DNA of 64,000 nt from positions 13,394,805-13,458,804 of the forward strand of contig NC_052132.2 of NCBI RefSeq assembly GCF_016086655.4, in the 5' to 3' direction. The first letter of the stretch is position 1; each line of letters opens with the position of its first letter. This stretch comes from Lepeophtheirus salmonis. Lineage: Eukaryota > Arthropoda > Copepoda > Siphonostomatoida > Caligidae. The notes under the pieces were generated by a model that was given only the letters and a program-made list of their open reading frames with translations, had not been told where the DNA came from and searched no databases. Of this stretch, positions 46,002 through 58,703 are shown in pieces. Made by a program: the position numbers and the translations under genes.

Positions 46002-46938
46002 CTATTCTTCGTGATACTTGCCAGATGATTTTGAGTCTGATGAATTTGCTGCTACTCTTTGTAAATTAGTATTTATCTTGGATATTTGCTCTTTCCTCTG
46101 AGACTTCTTCAACTCCCTGTTCCTTGAGACGACCTTACTCAAAAAATCGTACCAAAGGGCAACTAGTAGACTGAAAATAAGGATGGAAAGGACAGAAACG
46201 GCTATCAGGGTGGATATCTTATGACTGTAGTACATAAAGTAACGCAGACCCCAAAGTTTGGGATGTATCTTGAGTTTTGCTGAAAGTACGTCCAGGGAGG
46301 CGCTCTTTATGTAAACACGGGGCTGGATACTCACTCCCTTAACCAACTTGGGTTTAAACTCATCCCACAATATTATGTCTACAGTTTCGTACTCTCCCTC
46401 GGAGAAAATCCCCAAGAGATAAAATGGGAGGAGAAGGCTGTTCTCCAAATTTCTCAAGTAAGAGGATTTGTATCGCATGAGTCCGGCCTGACACCTTTCT
46501 TCATCCAGAAAGAGACAGACACGGAACATTCCATGACGAACATTCTTCTCAGATGGTGGAAGTATCAGCTCAACGGAGACGGAATAATTTTTCTCATAAT
46601 CCATTTGGGAATAGTATTCCTGAAAAGGGATTTCGTGTGACTCCAAATGACCGCAGCGAGTTAACTCGTCGTTATCACAGCTCTTAAAGTGGAAAGTTAA
46701 ATCAAAGTCATGGAGATGTACTCCCATGTAGAAATAGTAAAAGGAGCCATAGAGCATCACAGCAATCCAGATCACCAGGGAAACGAGTAGAGAAATCCCT
46801 AAACATAAATCACAGAAATGAATATCATGCATCGATTCCATAACGGACTTGACCTATTGTAGATAGAATGAAATTCCGTGTGCGAAAGAAGAGACAAACG
46901 AACCATGTTCGAGGAGGACTTAAATGTTCAGGTATCAT
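46002..46938 (-). CDS. Bscl2: Seipin (BSCL2-like) ER membrane protein of lipid-droplet biogenesis
   Basis: Preferred model: exon 1 46854-46938, 55-base intron 46799-46853 (GTCAAG..TTTAG), exon 2 46002-46798; 293 aa. The signature MLYGSFYYFYM at the end of TM1 matches the FLYGSFYYSYM block of seipins. A luminal domain follows (VELILPPSEKNVRHGMFRV, YKSSYLRNLENSLLLPFYLLGI, LKIHPKLWGLRYFMYYS), then TM2 (about residues 223-246) and a short Lys/Ser-rich cytosolic tail. Seipins form ER ring oligomers at lipid-droplet contact sites. The unspliced alternative starts at ATG 46839-46841 (279 aa), but its first 14 residues read through what looks like a pyrimidine-rich acceptor. Convergent with ARID5. 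A GA-rich stretch (47005-47060) lies upstream and may be promoter. Confidence 0.88.
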
Positions 46939-47059
46939 CCCGAGCACTGCTTTGAGCTTCACTTTATCAAGCAGTTAGTGACAGTCTATGCAACTATTAG
47001 CAAGTACCAGAGGCAAAAGAAAAAGAAAAGCCAGAGAGAGAGAAAGAGAAACAAAAAAG

Positions 47060-48860
47060 GTTCTGTGAGTATTGAAATAACATTAAGTTGCGTCGCTTTT
47101 ATATTTAAAGGCTTTCAAAAATCATTAAAATTGGTATACCTAGTTAGAAAACCATTGCTTTCAAAAAGAAAAGAAAAAAGGATCATCCTTTTGAATGATT
47201 TGTATCTTTTTAAATCACCAAATAATCCAGGTAAATGGGTTTTTTAATTAATAAAATATCGAATTTCAATTATTAAATAGATGGAAAACAAAGTAAGAAA
47301 GAGGAATACAGATCGATAGGACTATACATATAATCATGTACTACACGTTCCTTAGCCTGACATCACATCCATTTTCCGTTTTTATTATCGATTTTTTTAT
47401 TAGTGAGTAGTGAGTTCGTACGACTTAGAACATAATGATTCATCCATACAGACGCGCTTTTGCTTGCTTAGTTGAGCGTTTTAAAATCCTGCGAGGGCAA
47501 CTCAGTTATACTCTCACAAAAATAACTCATTTTTGTACTTATTTATGGGTAGGGTGAGGATTTAATCTGTGCATATACGTTGAAAGGGACCCTATAAAAG
47601 TTACTCTCTGCTTCATACAAATAATCAAAAATACATATTTTATGAATTTATGATTGTACTCAGTTAAACCAAGGACTTACACATCCTGATGAGAGATATT
47701 GATATTTTTGAAACACTATCGATTTTTTTAGGGGGGGATTATCTAATAACCGATGAATAGGTAATTGACCCATTGAAATCATCTCTTGCAAAACCAAGTA
47801 AAAACATTAATCAATCTAAAGTCGAAGTAGTAGCACTCAAGCTACAAGCTATACATCTATTTATATTTTTTTTTCTTGGCCCTTATTTTGCATTCATATA
47901 TTTTCAAATTTGAAACAAAAATGACAGGGACACAAACTAAAAGATGCAATAATAAACATATATATTATCCCTTATATCACAATGAAATCATATGAAAATA
48001 GTAATTGGTATTATAAATATTTTAAAACATTTGCGTACAGCTTTACAATGTTTAAAACACCTCCAGTGTCTTTCTCTTTCCTTGACTTTAGGGCGTACAA
48101 AATATGATGTGTCTTTGAAAGGACAGCATTAACTTTTTGACTGTCTGTCCTCCTAAAAAAAAGGTTAAAAAGTAATCACTTTGGAGCCAATAGAATATAT
48201 CTATATAAAACATTTAAAAGAGGCCATCCCCACAAGAAATGATTATACAGCAAAAAGGGTATTCTCCACATTTGTCTTTATAAAATTTACTTCCAACTTC
48301 CAGAGTTCCTGATAATTTATTTAGTTTCTAGAATAATTTACCTTCTAATAATTTATAAAATTGTGGATTCATAGTTGTATTTTTAGTACTCAAAGATGAT
48401 TTATTTTATGAATGGCCAGTGTATCTAAATATGGGATTTGTTGTAATTTAATATTTCTAAAATAAACTATACACGACTTTATCTCACTCACATAAAAGTG
48501 TATTCTCTATTTTATTTTGAGCTGTGGATTTTTAGGCTTCTTTAAAACCTTATGAGTGTTTTGAACGTTGATTGGGTGAATTTGAATGAACTCTTGCTAA
48601 GATATGAAATATTCTGATGATTTATTGGAAAGGTTGCGAGATACAATAAAAGTAGCGATGTGTATATGTGCAACAAAATTTGAACTTCATTGTTTCAAGA
48701 TTTAAATGGTTATTTTATAATCGTTTTTTGTCAAATAAAAGTAAAAATATTATTTATATTACAAATTATAGAAACATGGTTCCTGTTGAAATAAATTTTC
48801 TAAACATTTATTTGCTTAGTTCCAAACTAAAGAAAATTGCTTACAAGTAAGTGACATTGG
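47060..48860. other. Gene-free interval upstream of seipin
   Basis: No exon or transposase recognised. The 107-codon + strand ORF at 46924-47247 is partly antisense to seipin exon 1 and Lys-rich low complexity. The rest is AT-rich. Confidence 0.35.
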
Positions 48861-48874
48861 GAAAAAGATATTTA

Positions 48875-49075
48875 TGAAATTCAAAGTAAATAATAAATTA
48901 ATAAAAAAATTTTAGTATTTAAAAAATGAATTATTTATTACGTTATCCTGATTACTTTTAATAAACAATGTATGTAACCACCAAAAAATCAAGTAAAATT
49001 ATTTACTTACCTTACCTTACTTAGTTGCTATTATATTTTTTATTTTTTCTTCATATGTTTTATATCATGGCTGAA
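48875..49075 (+). repeat. Dispersed repeat E, copy 1
   Basis: TTCAAAGTAAATAATAAATT, then TAGTATTTAAAAAATGAATT, AATGTATGTAACCACCAAAA and CCTTACTTAGTTGCTA are nearly identical to 63818-64000, about 90% by eye over about 180 bases. Class unknown. Confidence 0.65.
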
Positions 49076-49079
49076 CTTA

Positions 49080-52000
49080 TAGAATAGGCCTTATATTTCA
49101 ACTCAAAAAAAGTTGCCTTTTAAAAAGGTCGAGTTTGATTGATTTATGGTCAATTAAGCTTATAATATTTATTAAATATATATATATATATAGTAAGCTG
49201 GTTAGGTTGCGTAAATATAGATTACAACAATATTCCGGCGAAAAAAATAATTACATAAAAGTCAATATAATTACATAATTTATATATTAGGGGATTATAA
49301 AAAATTAATAGATTTGAATATGGAGCATCCATAAACTTGTTTTAATTGGTCCAACATTAGCCGAAGTCAATTAATACCAACTATGAAATTATTACTCAGT
49401 ACATAGTTATTAGGAAATGTTTACAACTTAAAAAAAGTGAGTTCTATTTGAACCAATCCGCAACATTCAGAACACTGGCTAAAAGAGGTAGAAAAATCGA
49501 AAGCTGACCACCGTTGAATTACTTGTAAATAAGAATGTAATAAGTGAGAGATTTGAATGAAATATACCTATATACAAACTGTTAGTAAGACTATTCGAAT
49601 TCAACTAATCAAAGTTCAGAACATTGATAAATGCAATAAAATTGAAAGCCAACATCAAAATATACTGTACATTCTTCATGTTTGTGAATTCCGACCCCCC
49701 TATCGATCATACTCAAACTGTTAATTATAATCGGTCTTTCAATATATATATCATTGCTGAGGGATCTGCCTGAAATCAGTGCCTGTTTTACTTGATTGAT
49801 TAGGGAATGGATAATTGTGAGGAGCCTTAGTTTTTTTTTTTTTTTTAGAAAAGAAATAATTTCGAATCCTTTGTTCTTTTTTTTAGAAAATAAAATGTGG
49901 GTTTTTTTTAATATTATTTGTTTCAAATGACTTTTTTTTACAAAAGCCATTTCTAATTTTGTATCAAATGGCATTCCTTAGAAAGGAAATGTATAAAATA
50001 ATAGGTAGGAGTCGTAGTTTTTGCGTTATTTATCGGCGTCTGAGGGGAAGGACCCCCATCAAAACCGGCTCTTTTTGAGAGGATCCTTTTGGTATTTGTA
50101 TTGTATTTTTGTTAAGAGTATAATTATTTTTGAAATGTTAGTTATACGTATAGTCTTATATTTCATCAGTAACCATAGTCATAGTAAATATGAGAAAATC
50201 CGCCATCAAAGCACCCCCCTCCCCTCCCCCATCTAATGCAATGGAAGGAAACAATTAGAAAGTTTATCATGTAGTAAATACGATACAACTCGTCAGAGAG
50301 ATTATTTAAAATACATACATAACTGAGGGGGAAGCTGCTTACTTAAAAGAACCCAATGATGAAGCACACGTGTCCTCGGAGTCCTCAAGAAGAAGCAAAA
50401 TAATAAGATAAAAATAAATTATATACGCTTACATACAGGAGTGACGCTCCAGAGAAATAGCGTCACTTTTATTCTTTCTGTTGTTGGAAAGAAGAATGAG
50501 GAGAAGAATAAATCCTTCCCTCTTCTTCTCCTGTTTTAGAAAGGCTTTCACAAATCCTTACTTACTTTGCAGTGTAAGAAGGAAATGATTGTTATATCGA
50601 TTTAAATGATGCACGGATTGTTACTAACATGGTCAATAGGAAGCGGTGAACAATGCTACGTTGGTTGTTATACGTATATTGTCTATAGCTATATGTGACA
50701 CAAGGCTTTGTTACTCCTGCTTTATTGAAGCTAATGATTTTACAACTTTTTATGTCATGACACTTGACGAGGAAGAGTATCCTTTGATAAAGGAACATTC
50801 TACAGAATTCAATACCAAGGTATATGTGTACATACATATATAAAAAACCTCTTGGTAGATAGATTGTCCCAGCACATCATATTAGTATTAAAAAAACGGG
50901 GAGTACTCATTTTAAAGCCAAGTTCATCGTACTTAATAACTCCGAGCATTGCAAGTTACTCCCTCTAGTACACTTATATTGACAAGCTCTGGTTTGACTG
51001 GATTTGTTGGCATGTCGTGGGAACATCAGTTTTGATCCTTCTCACAAAATTTAATTCTTCAAATTTTTTCCCCATAGTTCAAAAAGTGAACGGGGAAAAG
51101 TGAAAGAATGCATGACGAATGGAAAATTTTCAAAAAATGAACGAAAGAACGGAGAAAGAGTGAACGGATCCAAGCCTGAATATTTTTATAGATACCTCCG
51201 ATTTCTTTTACCTCCTTTCAAATCCATAATTATTATAAAGTGTACATTGTCTTCAAGCTTTTATTGAGTTCCTTATGAACTAGCTTTCGAGTACACGTCA
51301 GGAGTCTTAGCTATAGAATCCATATCAATTTGGAATTATTTGATTGCCCACTTAAGTCGAGTCGCAAGTCTTCAAAATATTGGGTCAGGTATATTAAGTA
51401 ACCCATCCCATCTGTGGCGATTGCGGGGTTACTTCCTCCAAAAGTTAATCTAAAAATGTGTGGGTTCAACCCATATTATCTGTATTAGGCTATCACTACG
51501 GGGAGGGGGAGCTAGGGGACGAGCTCCTCTTCAAAGCGAAGATTTTGCCATATTCTTTCTAAATTATTTTATTTAACATGTGATCCGACTAATGAGGAGT
51601 GCAATAATAACTGAAAAGTTGAATACATGGATGTATAAAAAAGTTAATCCTTTTTATAAGCATTGATAAGTAAAAAAAAATTATTAAAAAATGTCAAGAA
51701 CAGTGTAAACATCCTAGTCACTGCCCTGTCTGACAATTCAGGTTTGATATTTATTAGCCATCATACCTACGCTTAATTCTGCAAAAAAAAGACAATAATA
51801 GCCGAATATTATGTGACAGAGATCCTCTATTATATTACCTCTGATGTCAACGTTGCCTCGTACCCAAGAAAATGGTCTCCCATATTGTTCCTTGACAAAA
51901 TTGAAACGAATTACAAAATGTATAAAGCTTAAAGATCTACATATTAGGAAGTAAATAAATGCTTTTGAAAAAAAAAAAATTAGATATAAATAAATCACTG

Positions 52001-52530
52001 TATAAATGGATTAGGAACCGGTTCTTGGAGTCCCATTCCTTCATAAAGGATTGTTCCACGTAGATGCAACGATCCAAATTTTTTAACTAGGAAGTTGTTA
52101 TATAAAATGTTATTATAACGTCATGTAATTTCTGAGCTTTCTCCCTCCACACATCACAGACAAAAATCATACGGACAACCCTAGAAGTGCATCTGAATGG
52201 TCTTTAACGGCATTTTTCCTTCAAATAAGTATCGAAATACCTATACTAACTTTAGTATCTGGACTGGTACAAAATATTGATATCCTGACAAGACTAGATT
52301 GTTGTAAAAGAGTTTTAATTAAAAATGATTTTATAAAGGGGGACATTTATCCACTAAGAATGAGAATTGATAAATAATATTGACTATTGAAAGTCTTTAT
52401 TGACTTGCTACTTACAATTTTGCGCTCTTAGTTTACATAGATTTTAGACTTGCAAAATATAGACCTTGTTACATCTCTAATGCATGATTCTTCCATAAGG
52501 AAATATATCAATTATCTCGACGTCATCAAT
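49080..52530. other. Gene-free interval
   Basis: No recognisable exon. Longest ORF is a 121-codon - strand frame (49609-49974) that runs through T/A homopolymers and resembles nothing known. A G/C-rich patch at 50212-50232. A few short ORFs around 50.6-50.8 kb overlap on both strands and look random. Confidence 0.3.
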
Positions 52531-52537
52531 TATATCG

Positions 52538-53772
52538 AGTGGTCCATTGAAATATGAACACTTAGAAATTCAATAATTAATAAAGTTTGAGTGATTTAAA
52601 TAAATTCATATTTCGATATATAATAGTGTTAAGGATCATTCCACGTCAAATCAACGAGGGCATGTCACCGAACCTCTCAGATTTGGATTATTTTTGGTAC
52701 ACAATCTCAAATTCATGAGTAAATTAAGTGTGCCAAATTTCAGTACATAATTCTGAGTCGTTTTTGAAATATAAATACTCGTTTCAGACCAAAATTTTCA
52801 ACGTCACTTTAATGCCTTTTTACGGGACGCTACTTTTTCTTGTATATTTTTTTGATCCAAAAGAGCTTTAACCTCTTGAATCTTGGTACTTAACTATTTT
52901 AAAGTTTGAGAATTCTAAAAATGAAGTCAAAATTAGAATATTTAAACTTCTTATGATCTCAATTTTGATGAAAAAACAAACAAAACATGAAATACACAAG
53001 CAAGAACTTGATCAACAATATAAAAAAAAACCCAACTTTTATGGATATAAAACTTTGGCAACATGTTTTATATGAATATGGATATAACTGTTCCAAAAAT
53101 CTTGTTGGCTTTTTTATCATAGCTTCCAGGGTGAGATCTCAAAGTTAGGTTTACTTTTCTCCAGAAATTTGGGGAATTTACTTACGTCTTTATATCTTAA
53201 ACTTATTTTATGATTTATATAGACTGAAAAAAGAAAACTGAACTACAGTATTTCATACTATTCATTAGAAGTTAACAAATTGTTTATAAAGTTGGACATA
53301 ACGTTAAAATAGTTTGTTCATTCCTTTTTAAACTTTCAACTCTCGTCCTTTTCCTCTTGCTGCTGTTGTTATCAAAATGGCATCGATAACCCCTTTTTAG
53401 GGTTTGTAAGCCCCCCAAGTGTTTCTAAATCAGTCCTCCGCCCCCTCATATCCCCAAGTATTTCATCTTCTAATGGTTGCTGCAGACTAGTTCATGCTAT
53501 CAATCTTTTCATAGTTCCAACAATTCCATCTCAAGGTGATTTACCGTGACTTGTGGCAAAAATTGACAAGGATCAGCCGGTACTGGGACTCAATGATAGA
53601 GGACAACATCTGCAGCTGGTGCCATCATTGCCCATAAGGAGGGCTACATGAATATTTAACAGAGTGCATACGGACATCTATTTATTGTAATAATTTCGTT
53701 GAAATTCTATTGTTAATTAATAAATTAAATCTCGTTGAAGTTTCAAATTCAATGTGTTCAGATTTTATTGGA
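52538..53772 (+). mobile_element. Family A Tc1-type element, copy 4, with a nested repeat
   Basis: Left end GTGGTCCATTGAAATATGAA, right end GAAGTTTCAAATTCAATGTG..TTATTGGAA. From about 52625 to 53540 the inside is replaced by unrelated DNA starting GGATCATTCCACGTCAAATC, the repeat also seen at 26999. Only the transposase C-terminus remains at the right (ACTCAATGATAGAGGACAAC, CCATCATTGCCCATAAGG). Confidence 0.6.
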
Positions 53773-54358
53773 ATTATTCCAATGCATGGACCCCAAATTT
53801 GACTAAAAAAAAGAAATTCTTTCTCCAAATGAATCATCATTTCTTTTTATAATTTGATACTATGTCCCCTATGGGAAGCTGCGATTACAAATCATTTAAG
53901 TCTAGCACCGCCTTCAGCATTTGAGAGTCCTTCTATCAACACAACGAGTCATGAATCAATCTCTCTGTCAATGTACATTTTAAATAGCTGTTTGTTGAAT
54001 GAATAACCTAGAAAAAACTCTTTTTTTCCCCTCGATTATATGAAATGTTGAGATGTTGGAACGGGGTGAGGATAGAAGGAAATTATGTTGAGATTGTAAT
54101 TTGTAATCTATCGTTTGTTATCAATCATGTAATTCTAAGTATCCATATATCTTTGAATTACACAGGGGCGGTTTTAAGGGGCACTTGCCCCAGACCTTGG
54201 CCTGGCTATTTTTTTTTTTTGAAAATTTAAATATATACAGGGAGGCAATATTAAAAAAATATGCATATCATTATAAGAAAAGGCCACTCTATAGAGTGGA
54301 AACCCAAACATGCAATAGCATGATGGAATTTTGAAAAAAACATGGGTTTTACCCACGA

Positions 54359-54845
54359 GGTCCTTGAAACTCAGGGAAGTGGTGGTGGTGGGTTTTAACC
54401 CCCCTTTGGACCAGTGGTTCACTTGCACAACAAATATCCAGGATTTATTATAGGATATTACAAGGTGCCCTTGATGATGAGGCAAGTGGTGGTGGTGGGT
54501 TTTGACCAGTAATTCACTTGCACAAAGGGTTGGCCTAGGTATATTATAGAATATTAGAAGGGGTCCTTGATACTCAGGATAGCGGTGGCCTTATGTTTAG
54601 GGCCAGCTGTCTAACTGCACAAGCTTTTGGCCTAGGCATATTTTGTAAAATAAAATGGGGTCTTTCGTGACAATTTCTTAACAGTCAATAGTTTGATTAT
54701 CCAAATACAATATAAATTTCGATGAAAGTACACACGATTATAAAATTAATTTGAATGAAATATAATCAAATCCTTAATGATGAAATTGCTTATAATGAAT
54801 TTTATTACAACCAAATTACCTGTAAACATTTTACTGGGCAATGCA
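54359..54845 (+). repeat. Family D element with three units and tail
   Basis: GGTCCTTGA / GGTGCCCTTGA / GGGGTCCTTGA at 54359, 54464 and 54561 (spacing 105 and 97). Units carry GTGGTGGTGGGTTTT, TTCACTTGCACAA and GGCCTAGGTATATTATAG. Tail: GTTTGATTATCCAAATACAA and CATTTTACTGGGCAATGC, as in the 14787 copy. Confidence 0.65.
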
Positions 54846-54849
54846 AACG

Positions 54850-55990
54850 AACCTAAAATGGCTATTCTATTGGAAATTTAATACATATACAATTGTTTGA
54901 AATAAATCATTCATATACCTAAATACAAACTGCAGACTGTCTCCATGACCAAAAAAACAACAACAAATTTAACTTTTTTGTTTAATAATTTGGTCACGTT
55001 TAGTAGAATGTTTTACAATTTTATTTTGGTCAGGTAATCAAATATTAGCTCATCAGTCATAAACCTACATACTTTACAAATAACTGTATAATCCAGTCGT
55101 TAATTATTAATTAATTAACTCTTTCATACAAATTAATTATTTATATATTATATGTTGTCCATTAAATCAACATAAGCAGAATTATAATTAAATGTTTTTA
55201 ATTTTTAGGATCATTGAGTTATTATTTACGACCTGTTCTGGTGATGGTTTTAAAAGGTACAGTAGTATTTTGTGAAATTGCGATCCTAAAAAGTTATTCA
55301 GATATAATTTTATGCAGAATAATAGAAATGTCACACTTTGACACTTGAAATTCCAGGTAGGCTTAATAGAATGATTGTAGATATATAATGCCCTTATTTA
55401 GTTAATGTAAAAAAAAAAAATATATATATACGAATGTGATTACTATTGAAGGTATCAAGAAAAACATATCTGCAAAATTTCAGGACTCCAATGATATTTT
55501 TGACATGATACTGACATTTTTAATGGTGAAAAAACATGGCATTTTTTGTTTAAAATTGACCTTTTTTAGAAGTATTACACAAGCCCAATTTTAAGGCCAG
55601 TAACCAAATATTTTAACTTTATGGTTGCATAGGTATTATTTAACCACAAAAACTTCAATAATTATTAAATATAAGTGATCCAAATAAGACATGTTGTTTC
55701 AAATGTTTGTCGCTCTTTTTTTTTTTTTTTTTTTTAAGTCTAATTAACGGTTTAGTAAACTATAGTTTTTATTTTTTTACAACCTTACTATAAGACTTTT
55801 TTAAGTCCCAAATGAAATATTTAAGATCTTGAAGGGTTTGGATGAATATTAGGACTGAATGGTACTTTCTTAGCAAGGTTCCATTGATGGAGTATGATTC
55901 AACTTAGGCTCCAAAAGCCAATTAACTATAATCCCCGATTAGGAACTCAGTAGGTTCTTTAGGAAGAGGGAAATATAACTTTTGATCGAT
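54850..55990. other. Gene-free interval
   Basis: AT-rich, with A-run (55410-55420) and T-run (55718-55735). 55440-55570 (ATCAAGAAAAACATATCTGC, GACATGATACTGACATTTTT) has the look of a dispersed repeat, but no second copy is in the window. Confidence 0.3.
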
Positions 55991-56000
55991 AAATTAAGAG

Positions 56001-56237
56001 TAGTGTTGTGTCGGTCCTTATTTAGGACTGAAGCTTACAGTCCCGTACAGTTCAGTCTCGGTTCGGTCCAGTTAAGTCCTAAAACTGATAAAGTTCGGTC
56101 CCTGATAACTTGATTTATTTCTTTTTAAAAATATTTTCTAGTACTGAACGTCTGAAGGACCGGTCCCAAGGACTGATAGGGCCGATCCTAAGGGTATAAA
56201 TTTCCCCAAGGAATAAATAAGGATAGACATAACTCTA
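56001..56237. mobile_element. hAT-like MITE, 237 bp, with 8-bp target duplication
   Basis: Left end TAGTGTTGTGTCGGTCCTTA, right end TAAGGATAGACATAACTCTA: inverted with a few changes. Flanks ATTAAGAG (55993-56000) and CTTAAGAG (56238-56245), seven of eight equal. The inside is rich in GGTCC/GGACC repeats. No ORF. Family member also at 40884-41057. Confidence 0.75.
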
Positions 56238-56835
56238 CTTAAGAGGGGCAACGGAAGAATCAATATCTGAATCCTCCAGGTAACAGTAGAAGTTGACAAA
56301 GGCTTTGGACCACCAGTTCCATTTTTCAAGGCAATTTGAACGGTCAAATCTAAGAAAATCCAATATATCTTAATTGAAAGAAAGATAAAGACGATGTCTG
56401 CAAGTTTATTGAAGAGACGACTGGAAAAGCTTTGTCATATATTTTACAAGAAATATCTCCTTCTAGTTTTTTAGTTCTGGCTGAGTTGTCTATGTGACTC
56501 GGTTGTATGTGTATTTTTGATTTTAGAATGTCATTTTAATCATTTTTTGTTTCTTTTAGCTCTCTAAATATTTCCATATTTTTTATGAATGATTTTTTCG
56601 GTGATTTATGTTTCAAATAAATACAAATGAAATGACGGGCTATAATTGAGGGGGATAATTTTAAACTAGAAGGTTTATTTATCCATTTGATTTTCTCATT
56701 CCTTCTTAACAAGTTGCGTGCGAGGATCACTAGGTACTTATCTACTGTGTTGCGAGAGTTTATAAGTTCCAACATGTAACTTTAAGTTACTCGTAACTTT
56801 ATTCCATTGCAGAGGGTACTATTAATGGAATTTTG

Positions 56836-56961
56836 AAATTACATTTTTCTCAAAAATGTTTCCATAAACAACACATATTTTTTGGCCCTCTGCTCCACCT
56901 TATCACCTTGGTCGTAGTGATACTGAAGAATGTATCGAATTCTCTCTTTTTTAAAATCCAT
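56836..56961 (-). pseudogene. Possible mariner-type transposase N-terminal fragment
   Basis: The - strand frame from ATG at 56961 reads MDFKKERIRYILQYHYDQGD, KVEQRAKK.., resembling the N-terminal helix-turn-helix of mariner-like transposases (RYALQYEYxxGxxAxQAAxKI). Ends by stop after about 40 codons; nothing further recognised. Confidence 0.35.
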
Positions 56962-57617
56962 TTTGGAACACTGTAACACACAACTCGCCTCACACAATAC
57001 AAAACTGAAATTAACTAATTTTTTAAGTGTATACTTAACCTTTAAGCATTTTTTGATGCAACGTATTAATCGAGAGATATAGAGCTAACTAAAAACATCT
57101 AGCGAAAAACGCTCAAAAATTTTTACTTAACCTAATATACCATGGAAAAGTTTTTTTTTAGCTTAAAACATCCTGAAATAAGTAAATCTCCATAATCAGA
57201 CTATGTATGCAAGAGATTTCTCCAATTAGACTCACTCCTTCACTTTCTCTCTCTCCAATTTCCATCTCATTTCTCAATCTACTCTTGAATACTTATTTTA
57301 TATTCATTGAATGCATCACATTATAAATTCAGTGGAATTGTGATTCATTTAATTTTCTAGAGTCTAATTGCTAATGAAGGGCTCTTCTTCATACGTGGAT
57401 CCTAATCTGCAATTTCATGCTGACTTGCAAAAACATTTTCATGATACACACATAAAACTACATTTGTGTTTACTATTTGTTATTTTTATCCTTATTGAGA
57501 TAGACATATGTAAGATGTGACCTAGATAGTATGGACCTATAAATAGATTCAGGTCTATTAAGAGGCATTCAATTTAATAAAAAACCATATTTATTTTTTA
57601 GTAATTTCAGGTGGTAG

Positions 57618-58462
57618 GTCAAAACGTCGACAGACAGAATTTCCAAAGACAAAATGTTGATTGGACAAAACTTCGACGGGAAAATCTGACCTCTCATAAT
57701 ATGAAAAACAGTTTCTACATTTCACTCCAGACATTTCACGCCCGAGATATTTACCCCACCTCCCTTACATAAACTAATAGTAAGGCACCCCTAACAAATC
57801 CCATGTATACCTCGATATTTGGGGCCATTTCGGATACCGCCATGCTCCAGAATGAGATGAAACCCACTTCTGTTAATTAAATCCCTTTTAAGGTCCCTCT
57901 CATTACCCCAACTTATTCCTGGAAAATTAATAGTTATAACGTTAAACCATATTAAATATTCTTAAATATTATTTTCTGCTACATATAAAACATCGCCCCT
58001 ACATAAACAACAAAAATGGCCCCTGATCCCTCCCCCATTTATACCCCGAAAGTTGGGATCTTTTCATTGTTCGCCGGGTCCTAAAAACGAATAAACCCCA
58101 CCACTGTTGCCTTCAAAGGCCACTCCCAAGACCTCAATTTATATCCAAGAAGTTGGGGCTGCTTTCAGGCACCGCCGGTTCCCTAAATGATATGAAATCC
58201 GAAACAGTCTCAAATTTCGGAGGCCCTTCGGATAGTAAATGGGGAATAAATGTAAGTAGTGGAGGTGGATTTCATCCCATTTTGGGGTACGGCGTTACGG
58301 GGGGAGGGTATGTATCAGGTAGGACATCTGAATGGGATATATCGCAGCACCTTTTGGAGGAGCCTCTTATCTTATATTCTACAGTCAACATTCCGTCTGT
58401 CGACGTTTTGTCTGGTGAACGTTTTGTCGATTCGATTTTTAGTCTATTGGACGTTTAGTACA
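57618..58462. mobile_element. Foldback-type element with GTCGAC arms and inner repeats
   Basis: Left arm TCAAAACGTCGACAGACAGA.. with GACAAAATGTTGATTGGACA. The right arm is the inverse (TCTGTCGACGTTTTGTCTGG, GAACGTTTTGTCGATTCG). Each arm is itself made of ~20-base GACAAAACGTCGAC-type units. The inside (57810-58230) has three related blocks (TTTGGGGCCATTTCGGATAC, GTTGGGATCTTTTCATTG, GTTGGGGCTGCTTTCAGGCA), GC-richer than the surroundings. A 101-codon ORF (58153-58458) runs through it but looks accidental. Confidence 0.6.
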
Positions 58463-58703
58463 CACCGTAATTTCATGACTATCAATTTACCACCTTGGAA
58501 TCCAGAAAGAAAAAGTAATAATTCAAATATACTGATCAAAATTTGCTCCCAGAAGTGTTTGCAATTCTCATACGTCAGGCACGAGGGTGGTATTTCGACT
58601 CTATATTTATCTGTGTGTTCATATAAAACTTATTGAAATTTGTCTTTATCTCTAAGCAATCATTAAATACTTCAATAAAGCAAATAAATGGCAAGTAGAT
58701 ATA

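Noticed and set aside
46924..47247. 107-codon + strand ORF next to seipin
   Set aside because: Its first part is antisense to seipin exon 1 and the rest is Lys/Arg low complexity from GA-rich DNA.
49609..49974. 121-codon - strand ORF
   Set aside because: Runs through T/A homopolymers, Lys/Ile/Phe-rich as expected from base composition, no motif, no splice context supporting an exon.
58153..58636. Two overlapping ORFs of 101 and 125 codons
   Set aside because: Both lie across the inner blocks and right arm of the GTCGAC foldback element and overlap each other in different frames; best explained as chance openness in GC-richer repeat DNA.
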